Assembly (NCBI GenBank): GCA_947184155.2
Contig: CAMXCT020002674.1
Coordinates: 1 to 64,000 of the forward strand
Direction of reading: 5' to 3'
Source of the DNA: Cladocopium goreaui
Taxonomy: Eukaryota > Sar > Dinophyceae > Suessiales > Symbiodiniaceae
Length of the DNA stretch: 64,000 bases
How positions within the stretch are numbered: the stretch's first letter is position 1; each line of letters begins with the position of its first letter. The notes below the pieces were generated by a model that worked only from the letters and a program-made list of their open reading frames with translations, was not told where the DNA came from and made no database searches. Below, in pieces: positions 41,812 to 53,110 of the stretch. The translations under genes and the position numbers were made by a program.

Positions 41812-44800
41812 CTTTTAAATCTTTGAAATCTTTTGAATCTTTTAAATCTTTTAAATCCCCAAAGGACGTGGGATTCTGAGGACCTCTTGGGATTTAAATC
41901 TTTTAAATCTTTTAAAGCTCTGGGGAATTCAAAGATTTAAAAGAATTAAATATCTAAATCGTTTAAATCTTTTAAAGCTCTGGGGAAATAAAAGATTTAA
42001 AAGATTTAAATCGTGAGCTGACCCTATTGTTGGAGGATTCCTGGAGACTTCAAAGATTTAAAAGAATTAAAAGATTTAAAAGAATTAAAAGATTTAAAAG
42101 AATTAAATATTTAAATCTTTTAAATCTTTTAAAGCTCTGGGGAATTAAAAGATTTAAAAAAATTAAATATTTAAATCTTTTAAATCTTTTAAATCCCCAA
42201 AGGACGTGGGATTCTGAGGACCTCTTGGGATTTAAATCTTTTAAATCTTTTAAAGCTCTGGGGAATTAAAAAAATTAAAAGAATTAAAGATTTAAATCTT
42301 TTAAATCTTTTAAAGCTCTGGGGAATTAAAAGATTTAAAAGATTTAAATCGTGAGCTGACCCTATTGTTGGAGGATTCCTGGAGACTTCAAAGATTTAAA
42401 AGAATTAAAAGAATTAAAAGATTTAAAAGAATTAAATATTTAAATCTTTCAAATCTTTTAAAGCTCTGGGGAATTAAAAGATTTAAAAGAACTAAATATT
42501 TAAATCTTTTAAATCTTTCAAATCTTTCAAATCTTTTAAACCTTTTAAATCCCCAAAGGATGTGGGATTCTGAGGACCTCTTGGGATTTAAATCTTTTAA
42601 ATCTTTTAAAGCTCTGGGGAATTCAAAGATTTAAAAGAATTAGATATTTAAATCTTTTAAATCTTTTAAAGCTCTGGGGAATTAAAAGATTTAAAAGATT
42701 TAAATCGTGAGCTGACCCTATTGTTGGAGGATTCCTGGAGACTTCAAAGATTTAAAAGAATTAAAAGATTTAAAAGAATTAAAAGATTTAAAAGAATTAG
42801 ATATTTAAATCTTTTAAATCTTTTAAAGCTCTGGGGAATTAAAAGATTTAAAAGAATTAAATATTTAAATCTTTCAAATCTTTTAAAGCTCTGGGGTATT
42901 AAAAGATTTAAAAGAATTAAATATTTAAATCTTTCAAATCTTTTAAAGCTCTGGGGAATTAAAAGATTTAAAAGAATTAAATATGTAATTTTTAAAATCT
43001 TTTAAATCTTTTAAATCTTTTAAATCTTTTAAAACTTTTAAATCTTTTAAATCCCCAAAGGACGCGGGATTCTGAGGACCTCTTGGGATTTAAATCTTTT
43101 AAATCTTTGAAAGCTCTGGGGAATTAAAAGATTTAAAAGAATTAAATATTTAAATCTTTTAAAGCTCTGGGGAATTAAAAGATTTAAAAGAATTCAATAT
43201 TTAAATCTTTTAAATCTTTTAAATCTTTTAAATCGGTTTAATCTTTTAAATCCCCAAAGGAAGTGGGATTCTGAGGACCTCTTGGGATTTAAATCTTTTA
43301 AATCTTTGAAAGCTCTGGGGAATTAAAAGATTTAAAAGAATTAAATATTTAAATCTTTTAAATCTTTTAAAGCTCTGGGGAATTAAAAGATTTAAAAGAT
43401 TTAAATCGTGAGCTGACCCTATTGTTGGAGGATTCCTGGAGACTCCAAAGATTTCAAAGATTTAAAATATTTAAAAGAATTAAAAGATTTAAGAATTAAA
43501 TATTTAAATCTTTTAAATCTTTTAAAGCTCTGGGGAATTAAAAGATTTAAAAGAATTAAATATTTAAATCTTTTAAATCTTTTAAAGCTCTGGGGAATTA
43601 AAAGATTTAAAAGAATTAAATATTTAAATCTTTTAAATCTTTTAAAGCTCTGAGGAATTAAAAGATTTAAAAGAATTAAATATTTAAATCTTTTAAATCT
43701 TTTAAAGCTCTGGGGAATTAAAAGATTTAAAAGAATTAAATATTTAGATCTTTTAAATCTTTTAAAACTCTGGGGAATTAAAAGATTTAAAAGAATTGAA
43801 TATTTAAATCTTTTAAATCTTTTAAATCTTTTAAATCGGTTTAATCTTTTAAATCCCCAAAGGAAGTGGGATTCTGAGGACCTCTTGGGATTTAAATCTT
43901 TTAAATCTTTTAAAGCTCTGGGGAATTAAAAGATTTAAAAGAATTAAATATTTAAATCTTTTAAATCTTTTAAAGCTCTGGGGAATTAAAAGATTTAAAA
44001 GATTTAAATCGTGAGCTTTGGAGGATTCCTGGAGACTTCAAAGATTTAAAAGATTTAAAAGAATTAAAAGATTTAAAGGAACTAAATATTTAAATCTTTT
44101 AAATCGTTTAAAGCTCTGGGGAATTAAAAGATTTAAAAGAATTAAATATTTAAATCTTTTAAATCTTTTAAAGCTCTGGGGAATTAAAAGATTTAAAAGA
44201 ATTAAATATTTAAATCTTTTAAATCTTTAAATATTTAAATCTTTTAAATCTTTTAAAGCTCTGGGGAATTAAAAGATTTAAAAGAATTAAATATTTAAAT
44301 CTTTTAAATCTTTTAAATCCCCAAAGGACGTGGGATTCTGAGGACCTCTTGGGATTTAAATCTTTTAAATCTTTTAAAGCTCTGGGGAATTAAAAAATTT
44401 AAAAGAATTAGATATTTAAATCTTTTAAATCTTTTAAAGCTCTGGGGAATTAAAAGATTTAAAAGATTTAAATCGTGAGCTGACCCTATTGTTGGAGGAT
44501 TCCTGGAGACTTCAAAGATTTAAAAGAATTAACAGATTTAAAAGAATTAAAAGATTTAAAAGAATTAAATATTTAAATCTTTCAAATCTTTTAAAGCTCT
44601 GGGGAATTAAAAGATTTAAAAGAACTAAATATTTAAATCTTTTAAATCTTTCAAATCTTTTAAATCTTTTAAATCCCCAAAGGATGTGGGATTCTGAGGA
44701 CCTCTTGGGATTTAAATCTTTTAAATCCTTTAAAGCTCTGGGGAATTCAAAGATTTAAAAGAATTAGATATTTAAATCTTTTAAATCTTTTAAAGCTCTG

Positions 44801-46060
44801 GGGAATTAAAAGATTTAAAAGATTTAAATCGTGAGCTGACCCTATTGTTGGAGGATTCCTGGAGACTTCAAAGATTTAAAAGATTTAAAAGAATTAAAAG
44901 ATTTAAAAGAATTAAATATTTAAATCTTTTAAATCTTTTAAAGCTCTGAGGAATTAAAAGATTTAAAAGAATCAAATATTTAAATCTTTCAAATTTTTTA
45001 AAGCTCTGAGGAATTAAAAGATTTAAAAGAATTAAATATTTAAATCTTTTAAATCTTTTAAATCTTTTAATTCTTTTAAATATTTTGAATCCCCAAAGGA
45101 CGTGAGATTCTGGGGACTCTTGGGATTTAAATCTTTTAAATCTTTGAAAGCTCTGGAGAATTAAAAGATTTAAAAGAATTAAATATTTAAATCTTTTAAA
45201 TCTTTTAAAGCTCTGGGGAATTAAAAGATTTAAAAGAATTAAATGTTTAAATCTTTTAAATCGTTTAAAGCTCTGAGGAATTAAAAGATTTAAAAGAATT
45301 AAATATTTAAATCTTTTAAATCTTTTGAATCTTTTAAATCTTTTAAATCTTTTAAATCATTTTAAATCCCCAAAGGACGTGAGATTCTGGGGACCTCTTG
45401 GGATTTAAATCTTTTAAATCTTTTAAAGCTCTGGGGAATTAAAAGATTTAAAAGAATTAAATATTTAAATCTTTTAAATCTTTTAAAGCTCTGGGGAATT
45501 AAAAGATTTAAAAGATTTAAATCGTGAGCTTTGGAGGATTCCTGGAGACTTCAAAGATTTAAAAGATTTAAAAGAATTAAAAGATTTAAAGGAACTAAAT
45601 ATTTAAATCTTTTAAATCTTTTAAAGCTCTGGGGAATTCAAAGATTTAAAAGAATTAAATATTTAAATCTTTTAAATCGTTTAAAGCTCTGGGGAATTAA
45701 AAGATTTAAAAGAATTAAATATTTAAATCTTTTTAAATCTTTTAAAGCTCTGGGGAATTAAAAGATTTAAAAGAATTAAATATTTAAATCGTTTAAATCT
45801 TTTAAAGCTCGGGAATTAAAAGATTTAAAAAGAATTAAATATTTAAATCTTTTAAATCTTTTAAAGCTCTGGGGAATTAAAAGAGTTAAAAGAATTAAAT
45901 CGTTTAAATCTTTTAAATCTGTTAAATCCCCAAAGGACGTGGGATTCTGAGGACCTCGGGATTTAAATCTTTTAAATCTTTTAAAGCTCTGGGGAATTAA
46001 AAGATTTAAAAGAATTAAATATTTAAATCTTTCAAATCTGTCAAAGCTCTGGTGATTTAA
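41812..46060. repeat. Palindromic AT-rich satellite, right part
   Basis: About 4.2 kb of the ~60-bp self-complementary monomer described for 30775-31538, organised in higher-order units of roughly 350 bp marked by GAGCTGACCCTATTGTTGG (near 42015, 42355, 42708, 43408, 44475 and 44830, with shortened versions near 44014 and 45525). The GGGATTCTGAGGACCTCTTG spacer recurs once per unit. Plus-strand frames such as RFKRIKYLNLLNLLKLWG are repeat artefacts. Confidence 0.9.
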
Positions 46061-46345
46061 AATAAATATTTAAAATATAAAATATATTGAGCAGCTAGCA
46101 CGTGCATAATTTGACCTGAAGGTCCCTCATACATATATATATATACATATGCATCTAACTGATTATAATTAGTAATCTTTATATAATGATTAATCCCTTC
46201 CTCCATTATAATGCATGAATAACATGACTTCGATTTGGTTCGATTTGATTCCCTAAAAATTAATCCCCCCTAATACTAAAAACTACCGGTAATGTTTATT
46301 ATTAGGGGGGCGGGGGGGTGAGTATTAGGGAGAAGGGATTAATCA
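46061..46345. other. AT-rich spacer with hairpin
   Basis: Contains CCCCCCTAAT (46265-46274) and ATTAGGGGGG (46301-46310), a perfect 10-bp stem with a 26-base loop. A second GATTAAT/TAATCCC pair flanks it. No gene was seen. Confidence 0.5.
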
Positions 46346-46349
46346 TACA

Positions 46350-46668
46350 GCCTCATGAACATTATTCCTGTGATCATATATGGACATTCTATGTTTGCCA
46401 GATTTGGTCTCCAAACTACATAAGGGTGCTCAAATATGATAAACTCGTTACGGTGTGTTGGCCGCATTCTAACTCTAGTATGAAAATCTATGGGGTATAA
46501 AGCGAACATATGTTCACAGAGCCCATGAACACATATGATATTTTATGATCATATGTACACATTCTAAGTTTGCCAGATTTGGTCCCAAAACTACATAAGG
46601 GTTCTCAAAAATGATAAATCCGTACGGTGTGTTGCCACATTCTAACTCTAGTATGAAAATCTATGGGT
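46350..46668. repeat. Two-copy ~174-bp tandem duplication
   Basis: Units at about 46350-46500 and 46523-46668 share TTTGCCAGATTTGGTC, AACTACATAAGGG, ACGGTGTGTTG and TCTAACTCTAGTATGAAAAT. The second unit abuts the 3' end of the GTPase gene. Confidence 0.8.
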
Positions 46669-48945
46669 TTAAAAATTGTCTTCTGCGGGGAAATTTTGGC
46701 CGAGGTGTCGTTCCGTAATGGCCGTATGTAATTTCCAAAACCGCATTCTAAGTTTCAATCCGTCACTATAAATTATTGCATGCCGGGGCCGCAACCAACC
46801 AATAAGAAACATACCCCCAAACCTAAACGCAGGCCGGCGCAAATCGACCAGGGAACACTCCTTCATCTTTTGGATATCTTCCAACTTCTTGGACTTCTGG
46901 ATTCTTTTCTTGTTCCACATCTCCTCGTATTCCCTTTGCTTGATGGCGCTGAGGTCTTGTTGGACCCCAATGACCTTAAGCTTCTTAGAGCACTTGAATG
47001 TCTCAGGCATTGTCTTCTCCGTGATGTCCTGGAGGAGAAGGCCCTGCTTCGTGTTCACTTGATCTTTGACAAGGCTATCTGCCAAGAAGTTGGCTTTCCA
47101 GCCATACGTTTTCTGCAAGTGCTCTTTGAAAGCTTTATCCCTCTGACTGATTTCTCTCAAGCCATCAGACTCAGGTATCTCAATCTCTGCTATGAGACGA
47201 AGATCCTCATAGCTCCCCCTTTGAAACCACTCGTTCACAAAGAGTTGCAAAGCTTTGGCATCCAGCCGTGTCTCGCCATCTTCGAAACGAATAGCTATCT
47301 TGGGAGCTTGTGAGCCTGCAAACCCTAAACGTTCTTTCAATTTTGGTTCATCCAAGCACTTTGTCTCGACCTCTTTGATTTGGTCTTTCTTCAATTTTCT
47401 CTGCAAATTGACCTCGGAGGTCGCGACAGGCGTCGCTTCCTCACCCTTGACAACACATTGGATTCGAGCCAGGGCCTCAAACCTGACATTCATCGCCTCT
47501 TCTATTTCCTTGCGGCTCTCCTGGCCGCTTCTATCACCATCAAAGGTCCCAAGGACTTTCTCCAATATCCCCAGATGATTTCTCCACCGCCTACCAAGGG
47601 ATTCCTTCATGTCCGGGGGTGCTTTTGTAACACAGGTTTTCAAGACTTGCGCAAACTCTTCTAGCCTCTCCTGCGTTTCATGCTCTGTCAATTTCTCTTG
47701 GGTGTTCTCAACCTTTTGGCAAGCGTCCCACGACCTGAAGTCGGGGTACTGTCTTGCTACCTCCACTGCTTCTGATGGCAAGAAATCATCAATCGCATCC
47801 AATTTGCCGTCCATCCTTGCACGAAAAGCCACAGCCTGACTGAATTTTGCATCCTTCTCGTAAAGTTGCTTCAGATCTTTCCGACCTGGAATCTCCTGAC
47901 CATTCATGCGTAATGATTTGTCAATGCCAATTCCGGCGCATTTAGCCAAGTTTGGAAAGGTTTTGTCAGCCTCTTTCTCAATAGCTGTGATCTCTGTGAG
48001 CAAAATGTGAGGTGGTTTTGACTCGAAGCAAACTGTGATAGGATTCTCCAATGCGTGCGTGTCAAGCTGGGCCCCTTCTGCATCTTTCTGCAACCTCTTC
48101 CGAACGCGGGTTAACTCACCGCAGGTAGCCTTCAGCCATTCATCCTTGGCCACCTGCTCTGGCTCTGAAAAACATAACTTGACCACGTTCAGCTCACCCT
48201 TCAATCTCTCCAGTGCCTCATCGGTGTCCAAGTTTAACCCAAACATTTCCAGGTGGCTGAGATCAAGCTGTCTCTCCGAAAACTGGCCCTCAATTTGCTG
48301 CATCTTTTCCAGCCACCTTCCCTTTGTTTTGGGCAACTTCTTAAACATGTGCTTTGTGCAGAATGTCTCAATGATATCAACATACTGCCAGAGTTCTGGT
48401 CCGATGATGGCTCGCAAGATCACCATCGACTGCAACGTTGACCCATCAGCTGGCTCACCTGCCTTGATCACCCAAAGGAAACGGGTAATGGATCCCTCCG
48501 CCTTTAGTCCTTTAATGATCTTTTCCAAAAGTTTCTGATCACGGCCATATGTATCATAGGCGCCAGGTGTGTCCAAGAAAGTCACCTTACCGTATTTTCC
48601 AGAACCAAACCAGTCCACCGTCACCTTCTTAACATCTTCCGTAAATGAGTCTGTTCCATCGCCGGCCTCAAAAATCTTCAGGTCGGAGGAAAACCAACTC
48701 AATAAGTTGGACTTTCCAGCCCTCGTTTTCCCAATCACCACGCACTTGGGCACGTTGGCAACACCATAATTATCGAATGAAAGGATGTCAGTTTCTGTCT
48801 TCGAAGAAACCCTTTTGGCCACGCCACCGCAGTGACACAGCAGCAGGAAAACCCCGATGAACCTTAGCTGTTGGATTCTTGTGTGCAAAACAAGCACTAC
48901 TTGAATGGAAAACAACACCTTTTTCTGTGGAACAACTAACCGCAC
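46669..48945 (-). CDS. AIG1/GIMAP-like GTPase domain protein
   Basis: A single uninterrupted frame of about 758 codons. The GTP-binding domain near the N-terminus has G1 VVIGKTRAGKSNLL (P-loop about residues 72-79), a Thr-containing switch (DSFTEDVKKVTVDW), G3 FLDTPGAYDT (125-128 DTPG) and a possible G4 in ETFCTKH (about 193-199). This pattern is closest to the AIG1/GIMAP (IAN) family of septin-like GTPases, often associated with membranes or immune-type responses. The remaining ~550 residues are charged and helical with no recognised domain, longer than typical GIMAPs. There is no ATG before the P-loop; the frame opens after a stop near 48981 and starts only with GTG, so a 5' exon is probably missing, with possible acceptor AGs near 48880-48930. 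The last ~45 residues may be readthrough of noncoding sequence. Confidence 0.7.
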   Translation of the reverse strand: MRLVVPQKKVLFSIQVVLVLHTRIQQLRFIGVFLLLCHCGGVAKRVSSKTETDILSFDNYGVANVPKCVVIGKTRAGKSNLLSWFSSDLKIFEAGDGTDSFTEDVKKVTVDWFGSGKYGKVTFLDTPGAYDTYGRDQKLLEKIIKGLKAEGSITRFLWVIKAGEPADGSTLQSMVILRAIIGPELWQYVDIIETFCTKHMFKKLPKTKGRWLEKMQQIEGQFSERQLDLSHLEMFGLNLDTDEALERLKGELNVVKLCFSEPEQVAKDEWLKATCGELTRVRKRLQKDAEGAQLDTHALENPITVCFESKPPHILLTEITAIEKEADKTFPNLAKCAGIGIDKSLRMNGQEIPGRKDLKQLYEKDAKFSQAVAFRARMDGKLDAIDDFLPSEAVEVARQYPDFRSWDACQKVENTQEKLTEHETQERLEEFAQVLKTCVTKAPPDMKESLGRRWRNHLGILEKVLGTFDGDRSGQESRKEIEEAMNVRFEALARIQCVVKGEEATPVATSEVNLQRKLKKDQIKEVETKCLDEPKLKERLGFAGSQAPKIAIRFEDGETRLDAKALQLFVNEWFQRGSYEDLRLIAEIEIPESDGLREISQRDKAFKEHLQKTYGWKANFLADSLVKDQVNTKQGLLLQDITEKTMPETFKCSKKLKVIGVQQDLSAIKQREYEEMWNKKRIQKSKKLEDIQKMKECSLVDLRRPAFRFGGMFLIGWLRPRHAIIYSDGLKLRMRFWKLHTAITERHLGQNFPAEDNF

Positions 48946-49335
48946 GGTTCTATTCCAAAAGTCTGAGCGCTACTGGGTTGAATGTTGACAAGCAACGACA
49001 TTGCGAAACTTGTTGGCAAACGAGCTACAGGAGCAATTGCTGCTTAGCGGCTGCAGGGTGCGTTCATCTATCTGATTCTGATCACAACAGCCATCCTACG
49101 CCTACGCATCATCACAAGGTCTTTTTTGCAGCAGCTGTCGTCGCATGGTCACATTGCGCTTAAGTCACACCACATGGCTTCACGAGCACGTGCCGCGCGC
49201 ATTCAAGCAAAATGAAACTAGACCCACCGAAGCCCAACAGACAGGGCAAGGCATACAAAACGATACAATTTGCTTTGCCTTGCACGATTGATATGCGCAT
49301 TGCTTGAGCGAACCAGTTCACCGAAGACACGCCAA
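48946..49335. other. Region upstream of the GTPase gene
   Basis: A 5' exon or promoter for the minus-strand GTPase would be expected here, but no clear ATG-led exon with matching phase was recognised. Confidence 0.35.
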
Positions 49336-49337
49336 AA

Positions 49338-50145
49338 AGTGTGGAGTGTAAAGTGTGGAGTGTAGAGTGTGGAGTGAGGAGTGTAAAGTGTAAAGTGTGG
49401 AGTGTAAAGTGTAGAGTGTGGAGGGTGGAGTGGAAAGTGTCGAGTGTGGAGTGTGGAGTATAGAGTGTGGAGTGTAGAGTGTGGAGTGTGCAGTGGGTAA
49501 AGTGTGGAGTGTGGCAGGTGGTGGTGATCTAGTTATGCTGGAGATGTTGTTGTGCTGGCGATGTTGTTGTGCTGGTTATGTTGTGCTGGTGATTTCGTTG
49601 TGCTAGAGATTTCGTTTCTGCTGGTGATTTTGTTGCGTCGGTCGACTTTGTGCAAGCTTTGTGGTACACAGTATTACTGGGAAGTAGTTTGTGCAAACTT
49701 TGTGTAAAGTGGGGAGTGTGGAGTGTGAAGTGAGGAGTAGGGAGTGTAGAGTGTGTAAAGTGTAGAGTGTGGAGTGTAGAGTGTAAAGTGTCGAGTGTAA
49801 AGTGTGGAGTGTGGAGTGTAAAGTGCAGAGTGTGGGGTGTGGAGTGTAAAGTGTGGAGTGGAGTGTGGAGTGCGGTGTGTGTAGTGTGGTGTGTGTAAAG
49901 TGTAGAGTGTGGTGGAGTATGGAGTGTGGAGTGTGGAGTGTAAAGTGTGGAGTGTGGAGTGTGGAGTGTGGAGAGTCGTGTGTGGAGTGTGGAGTGAGGA
50001 GTGAGGAGTGTGGAGTGTAAAGTGTGGAGTGTGGAGTGTGGAGTGCGCAGTGTCTAAAGTGTGGATTGTGGAGTGTGGAGTGTAAAGTGTCGAGTGTGAA
50101 GTGTAAAGCGGTAGTGTAAAGTGTGGAGTGACGAGTGTAAAGTGA
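49338..50145. repeat. GTGTGGAGTGTAAAGT-type minisatellite, two arrays
   Basis: Arrays at 49338-49515 and 49705-50145 of ~7-15-bp units (GTGTGGA, GTGTAAA, GTGTAGA). They are separated by a GCTGGTGATGTTGTTGT-type repeat at 49535-49640. Minus-strand frames rich in HSTLHTPHSTLYT are repeat artefacts. Confidence 0.9.
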
Positions 50146-50949
50146 GAAAGGCAAGGGTTTTTTTGGGCAGCTGGTTGATTGAGGAAGGGTTTGGGTGAGG
50201 TTCAGCCACTTGAAGGGGTGTTTCATCAATTCACGACACGGGTGGTTCCAGCAGCATGAGGTTTCTACCAGCGGTTGAGAATTTGTTTGAAGGTCATGTT
50301 TTTTCAGCAGGGTTCAAAGAAGGGTTCGAAAAGGTCCATTTTCGCACCTTCAGAAGGTTTTCAGACGTTTGAATCTGTCACCAACAGCTTGAGCCTTCAA
50401 ATGGTTCACACATATTTTTCAACCTCGCAGCATTTTCAGCACAGAAAGAACGCCGTTGAGATCGTTGAGTCGAGAACGCCTGTTGAGTCGAAGGCATGGC
50501 GTTGAAGATGGCGTTGAGCAAGAAGCACTGGATGATGGCATTGATCGCATTGACGTGTGCAGCCGGTCTCTTGCCATTAATTAATAAACTAGTTCACAAT
50601 TAATTAAGAATTGTTGTTTCCTATAGTTTTCTTGCACCAGTGTTTCGAAATCTTTTAGCAAGTGCCTTTGAACATAATTAACTAATTAATTAGTGTGGAA
50701 GTGGCTTGTAGCAAACACATGAAAACCAGCCTCAGGATTTCAGTTGCCGATTGGAGTCGAAGGGCGAGTTCAGGCAGCATCTAGTTGACAAAGCAATTAA
50801 TTAACTATGTTTTCCTAGTTCCACCCAATGTTTTCCCCTCAATTTCTTGAATAATTAATTATTAATTAATAAGTTTTTCCGATTTCCCACCATTCTTGAG
50901 GTGTGCATCAGCGTGGTTGGGGTGCTATTTGCGCATTCTTCCTGATTGA
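50146..50949. other. Spacer with TTAATTAA-rich tracts
   Basis: Possible upstream exon material (for example ATG at 50275 followed by about 76 codons), but composition gives only weak support. AATTAATT runs near 50580, 50680, 50800 and 50860 resemble the intron-like tracts further on. Confidence 0.35.
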
Positions 50950-50950
50950 G

Positions 50951-52540
50951 ATGGAGAAGATTTCAGACCTTCAGGAGTCAGCCAGGTTTGCAGCCGAGAA
51001 GCTGCACTACCTTGAGCGCAGTCCCCTGTTCTTGCAATTCAGAAATTAATCAAGTTTTTCATTGAATTGACTAATTGATTAATCAAATAATTAGTTGATT
51101 AATTCATCAATTAATTACAGTTCCTTTCAAGGGCTTTCAATTCTTGACTTACAGTTGGTTGAGAAGTTCTCTTTGAAAATCTCTCAGGGGCAGATTCAGC
51201 AGCAAGCCTGACTTCAGATTTGCTGCGCCACATTGGCCAGGCACTGGTGGACTTCGATTGCAGTCTTTTGCAGGATTCAGCATTGCTTTCTTTTGATACA
51301 AAGTTTTTTATTCAGTGTGTTGGATTTTTTTGATCATGTACAAGCCCTTTTTCCAAGGCCGTGGAGGCTCCATGGTGTTTCAGCTGTCGCTGGTGAGTTT
51401 GAGGCCATCAGGTCCAGCAGAGTTTGAGTCCTACAAGAAGCTTGGCAAAAATCAGAGATTCATTGAGTAGTTAATTAATTAATTAGTTTTTACTCTTTCC
51501 GTTTCGTTATAATTAGTCTCAGAACTAATTAACATTTTTCAGGAAATTATTTTCTTCAGCTTTGAGACTTTCATTTCAGGAGCGATTGGGACTGTATGTT
51601 GGAGATTGCGCGGCGCCTCACCATCAACGATGTCTTCTACGAGCGCCTTTCATATGTTTCTTGATCACTGTTTGCATTTCTCCTTTGCTTTATTCATTTC
51701 ATTAATTAAGCTAATTGTTTCGTGATAAAGTTGTTTTGTTTATAGTTTGCATTTCTTATGGTGTTTCAGTCCCACCTCAGGCTGCTGAAGGCAGGACAAT
51801 TTCAGCGAAGAAGCAGGCTGAGATGGAGAGGGTGTTGCTGAATTGCAGCCGTCCTGAGATCGATTCAGTGAAGTTTCAGCCAGAAACCTGGCTGAAATCA
51901 TTCAGGATTTTTTGCATATTTTTTGCATATATGGGTCTATAATTAATTAATTAATTAATTAATTAATTCGTTATTTAGTTAGTTAGTTACTTACTTAATG
52001 ACATGCAGTTTCAACATGTTCTTTTTGGGAGTTTTTCTTTCTAAGGAGTTGCAGCTTGACGAGTTGCTGCAGCGTTCCAGCCCGTGGCATTCCCTTAAGT
52101 ACCATTTAGACTACTTGCAGACAAGGGAGGAAGACACACAGTATTTTGTATGTATATTATTTTGGTGTTTTCCTTTTTCATTTTGTTTTGTTTTTCTTTT
52201 TAATTAATTAATTAATTAATTATGCTGTTAGTACTATTTAAGCCCCACTTTTCTTTTGATTCAACAAACTTTCTTCTTTTCTTGAACCATTTCGCTAAGG
52301 CTTAAGGCCAAAGCTATGAGACTGGATTGGAAGGTCATCGGCGCCACCGTGAAGGAACCGGCCAAAATGCCACCGTGGAATACGGAAATAAATGTTTCCT
52401 GGCGTTCAGTGGTTAATCTTGTTTTTGGAGGATTTTGACACTGTTTTTTTTTAAGATATGATTGGTTGATTTCCAGTCTTTCTCACAGCATTGAGGCAAA
52501 GGCAATGGCCGAGCAGATGCAGTGGTACTCCTATTGAGCC
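50951..52540 (+). CDS. Possible multi-exon gene of unknown function
   Basis: Short coding-like segments alternate with AT-rich TTAATTAA tracts that look like introns. The segments are 50951-51040 (MEKISDLQESARFAAEKLHY), about 51217-51305 (SDLLRHIGQALVDFDCSLLQ), about 51580-51655 (DWDCMLEIARRLTINDVFYE), 51781-51900 (AAEGRTISAKKQAEMERVLL), about 52044-52147 (KELQLDELLQRSSPWHSLKY) and about 52302-52390 (MRLDWKVIGATVKEPAKMPP). Several begin after TTTCAG or CTCAG, and one ends before GTATGT at 52148. Amphipathic, charged helices dominate. I do not recognise the protein, and exon ends are approximate. Confidence 0.35.
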
Positions 52541-53109
52541 CATTGAGTCGGATTCCAGAGCCTGCTGAGCTTGAGAGCGGTTTGAGACACGGTTTGAGAA
52601 AGAGTACAGTCGAACCCCAAAATTTTAGACTCTTCAGAAATAATTATTAGTTACTTTCGGGAGGTTTTAGGTTCAATTTAAGTGTTTTGTTGGCTACAAA
52701 ACAGTGTCTCACCTCGAGCGTGTCGAGCTTCTTCAAATGCCTCCTTTGATGAGTTGTTTAAACATGTTCGAAAGCAGTTGGTTTAATTAATCAATCAATT
52801 TATTATATAACAAATGACTACTCTGAAAGTCATTCATTAAGATTTGGTTGGTGAGGAGGCTTGAAGTTGAGCTCCACTTCAGCGGCTGGGGGAACTTGAG
52901 CAGATCTTGATGGCGTTCTATTTTAGGGAGCTTGAGCCGATCTTGACACAGTTCTATTTTAGATAACTTGAGAAAAATTGAGCAGGAGGTAAGGGACGAA
53001 TACTTTATTTAGGGGCACCCCTAAAGCCCTAAATTAAATAATTGGTTAATTACTTAATGAATTAATTAATTAATTTGTTTCAACAGCTCTTAAAGAGGGA
53101 TTCCAATAG
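52541..53109. other. Spacer with TTTAGGGG palindrome
   Basis: No gene seen. 53008-53025 is a perfect palindrome, TTTAGGGG-CA-CCCCTAAA, just before the 385-bp repeat that contains the same motif. Confidence 0.5.
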
Positions 53110-53110
53110 G

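Noticed and set aside
42027-45761. Repeated frames RLQRFKRIKRFKRIKYLNLL across the AT satellite
   Set aside because: Translation of palindromic satellite monomers; no gene signal.
30775-46060. CRISPR-like array
   Set aside because: Monomers are contiguous palindromic satellite with no unique spacers and no cas genes; the genome context is eukaryotic.
49603-50229. 208-codon minus-strand frame rich in HSTLHTPHST
   Set aside because: Translation of the GTGTGGAGT minisatellite.
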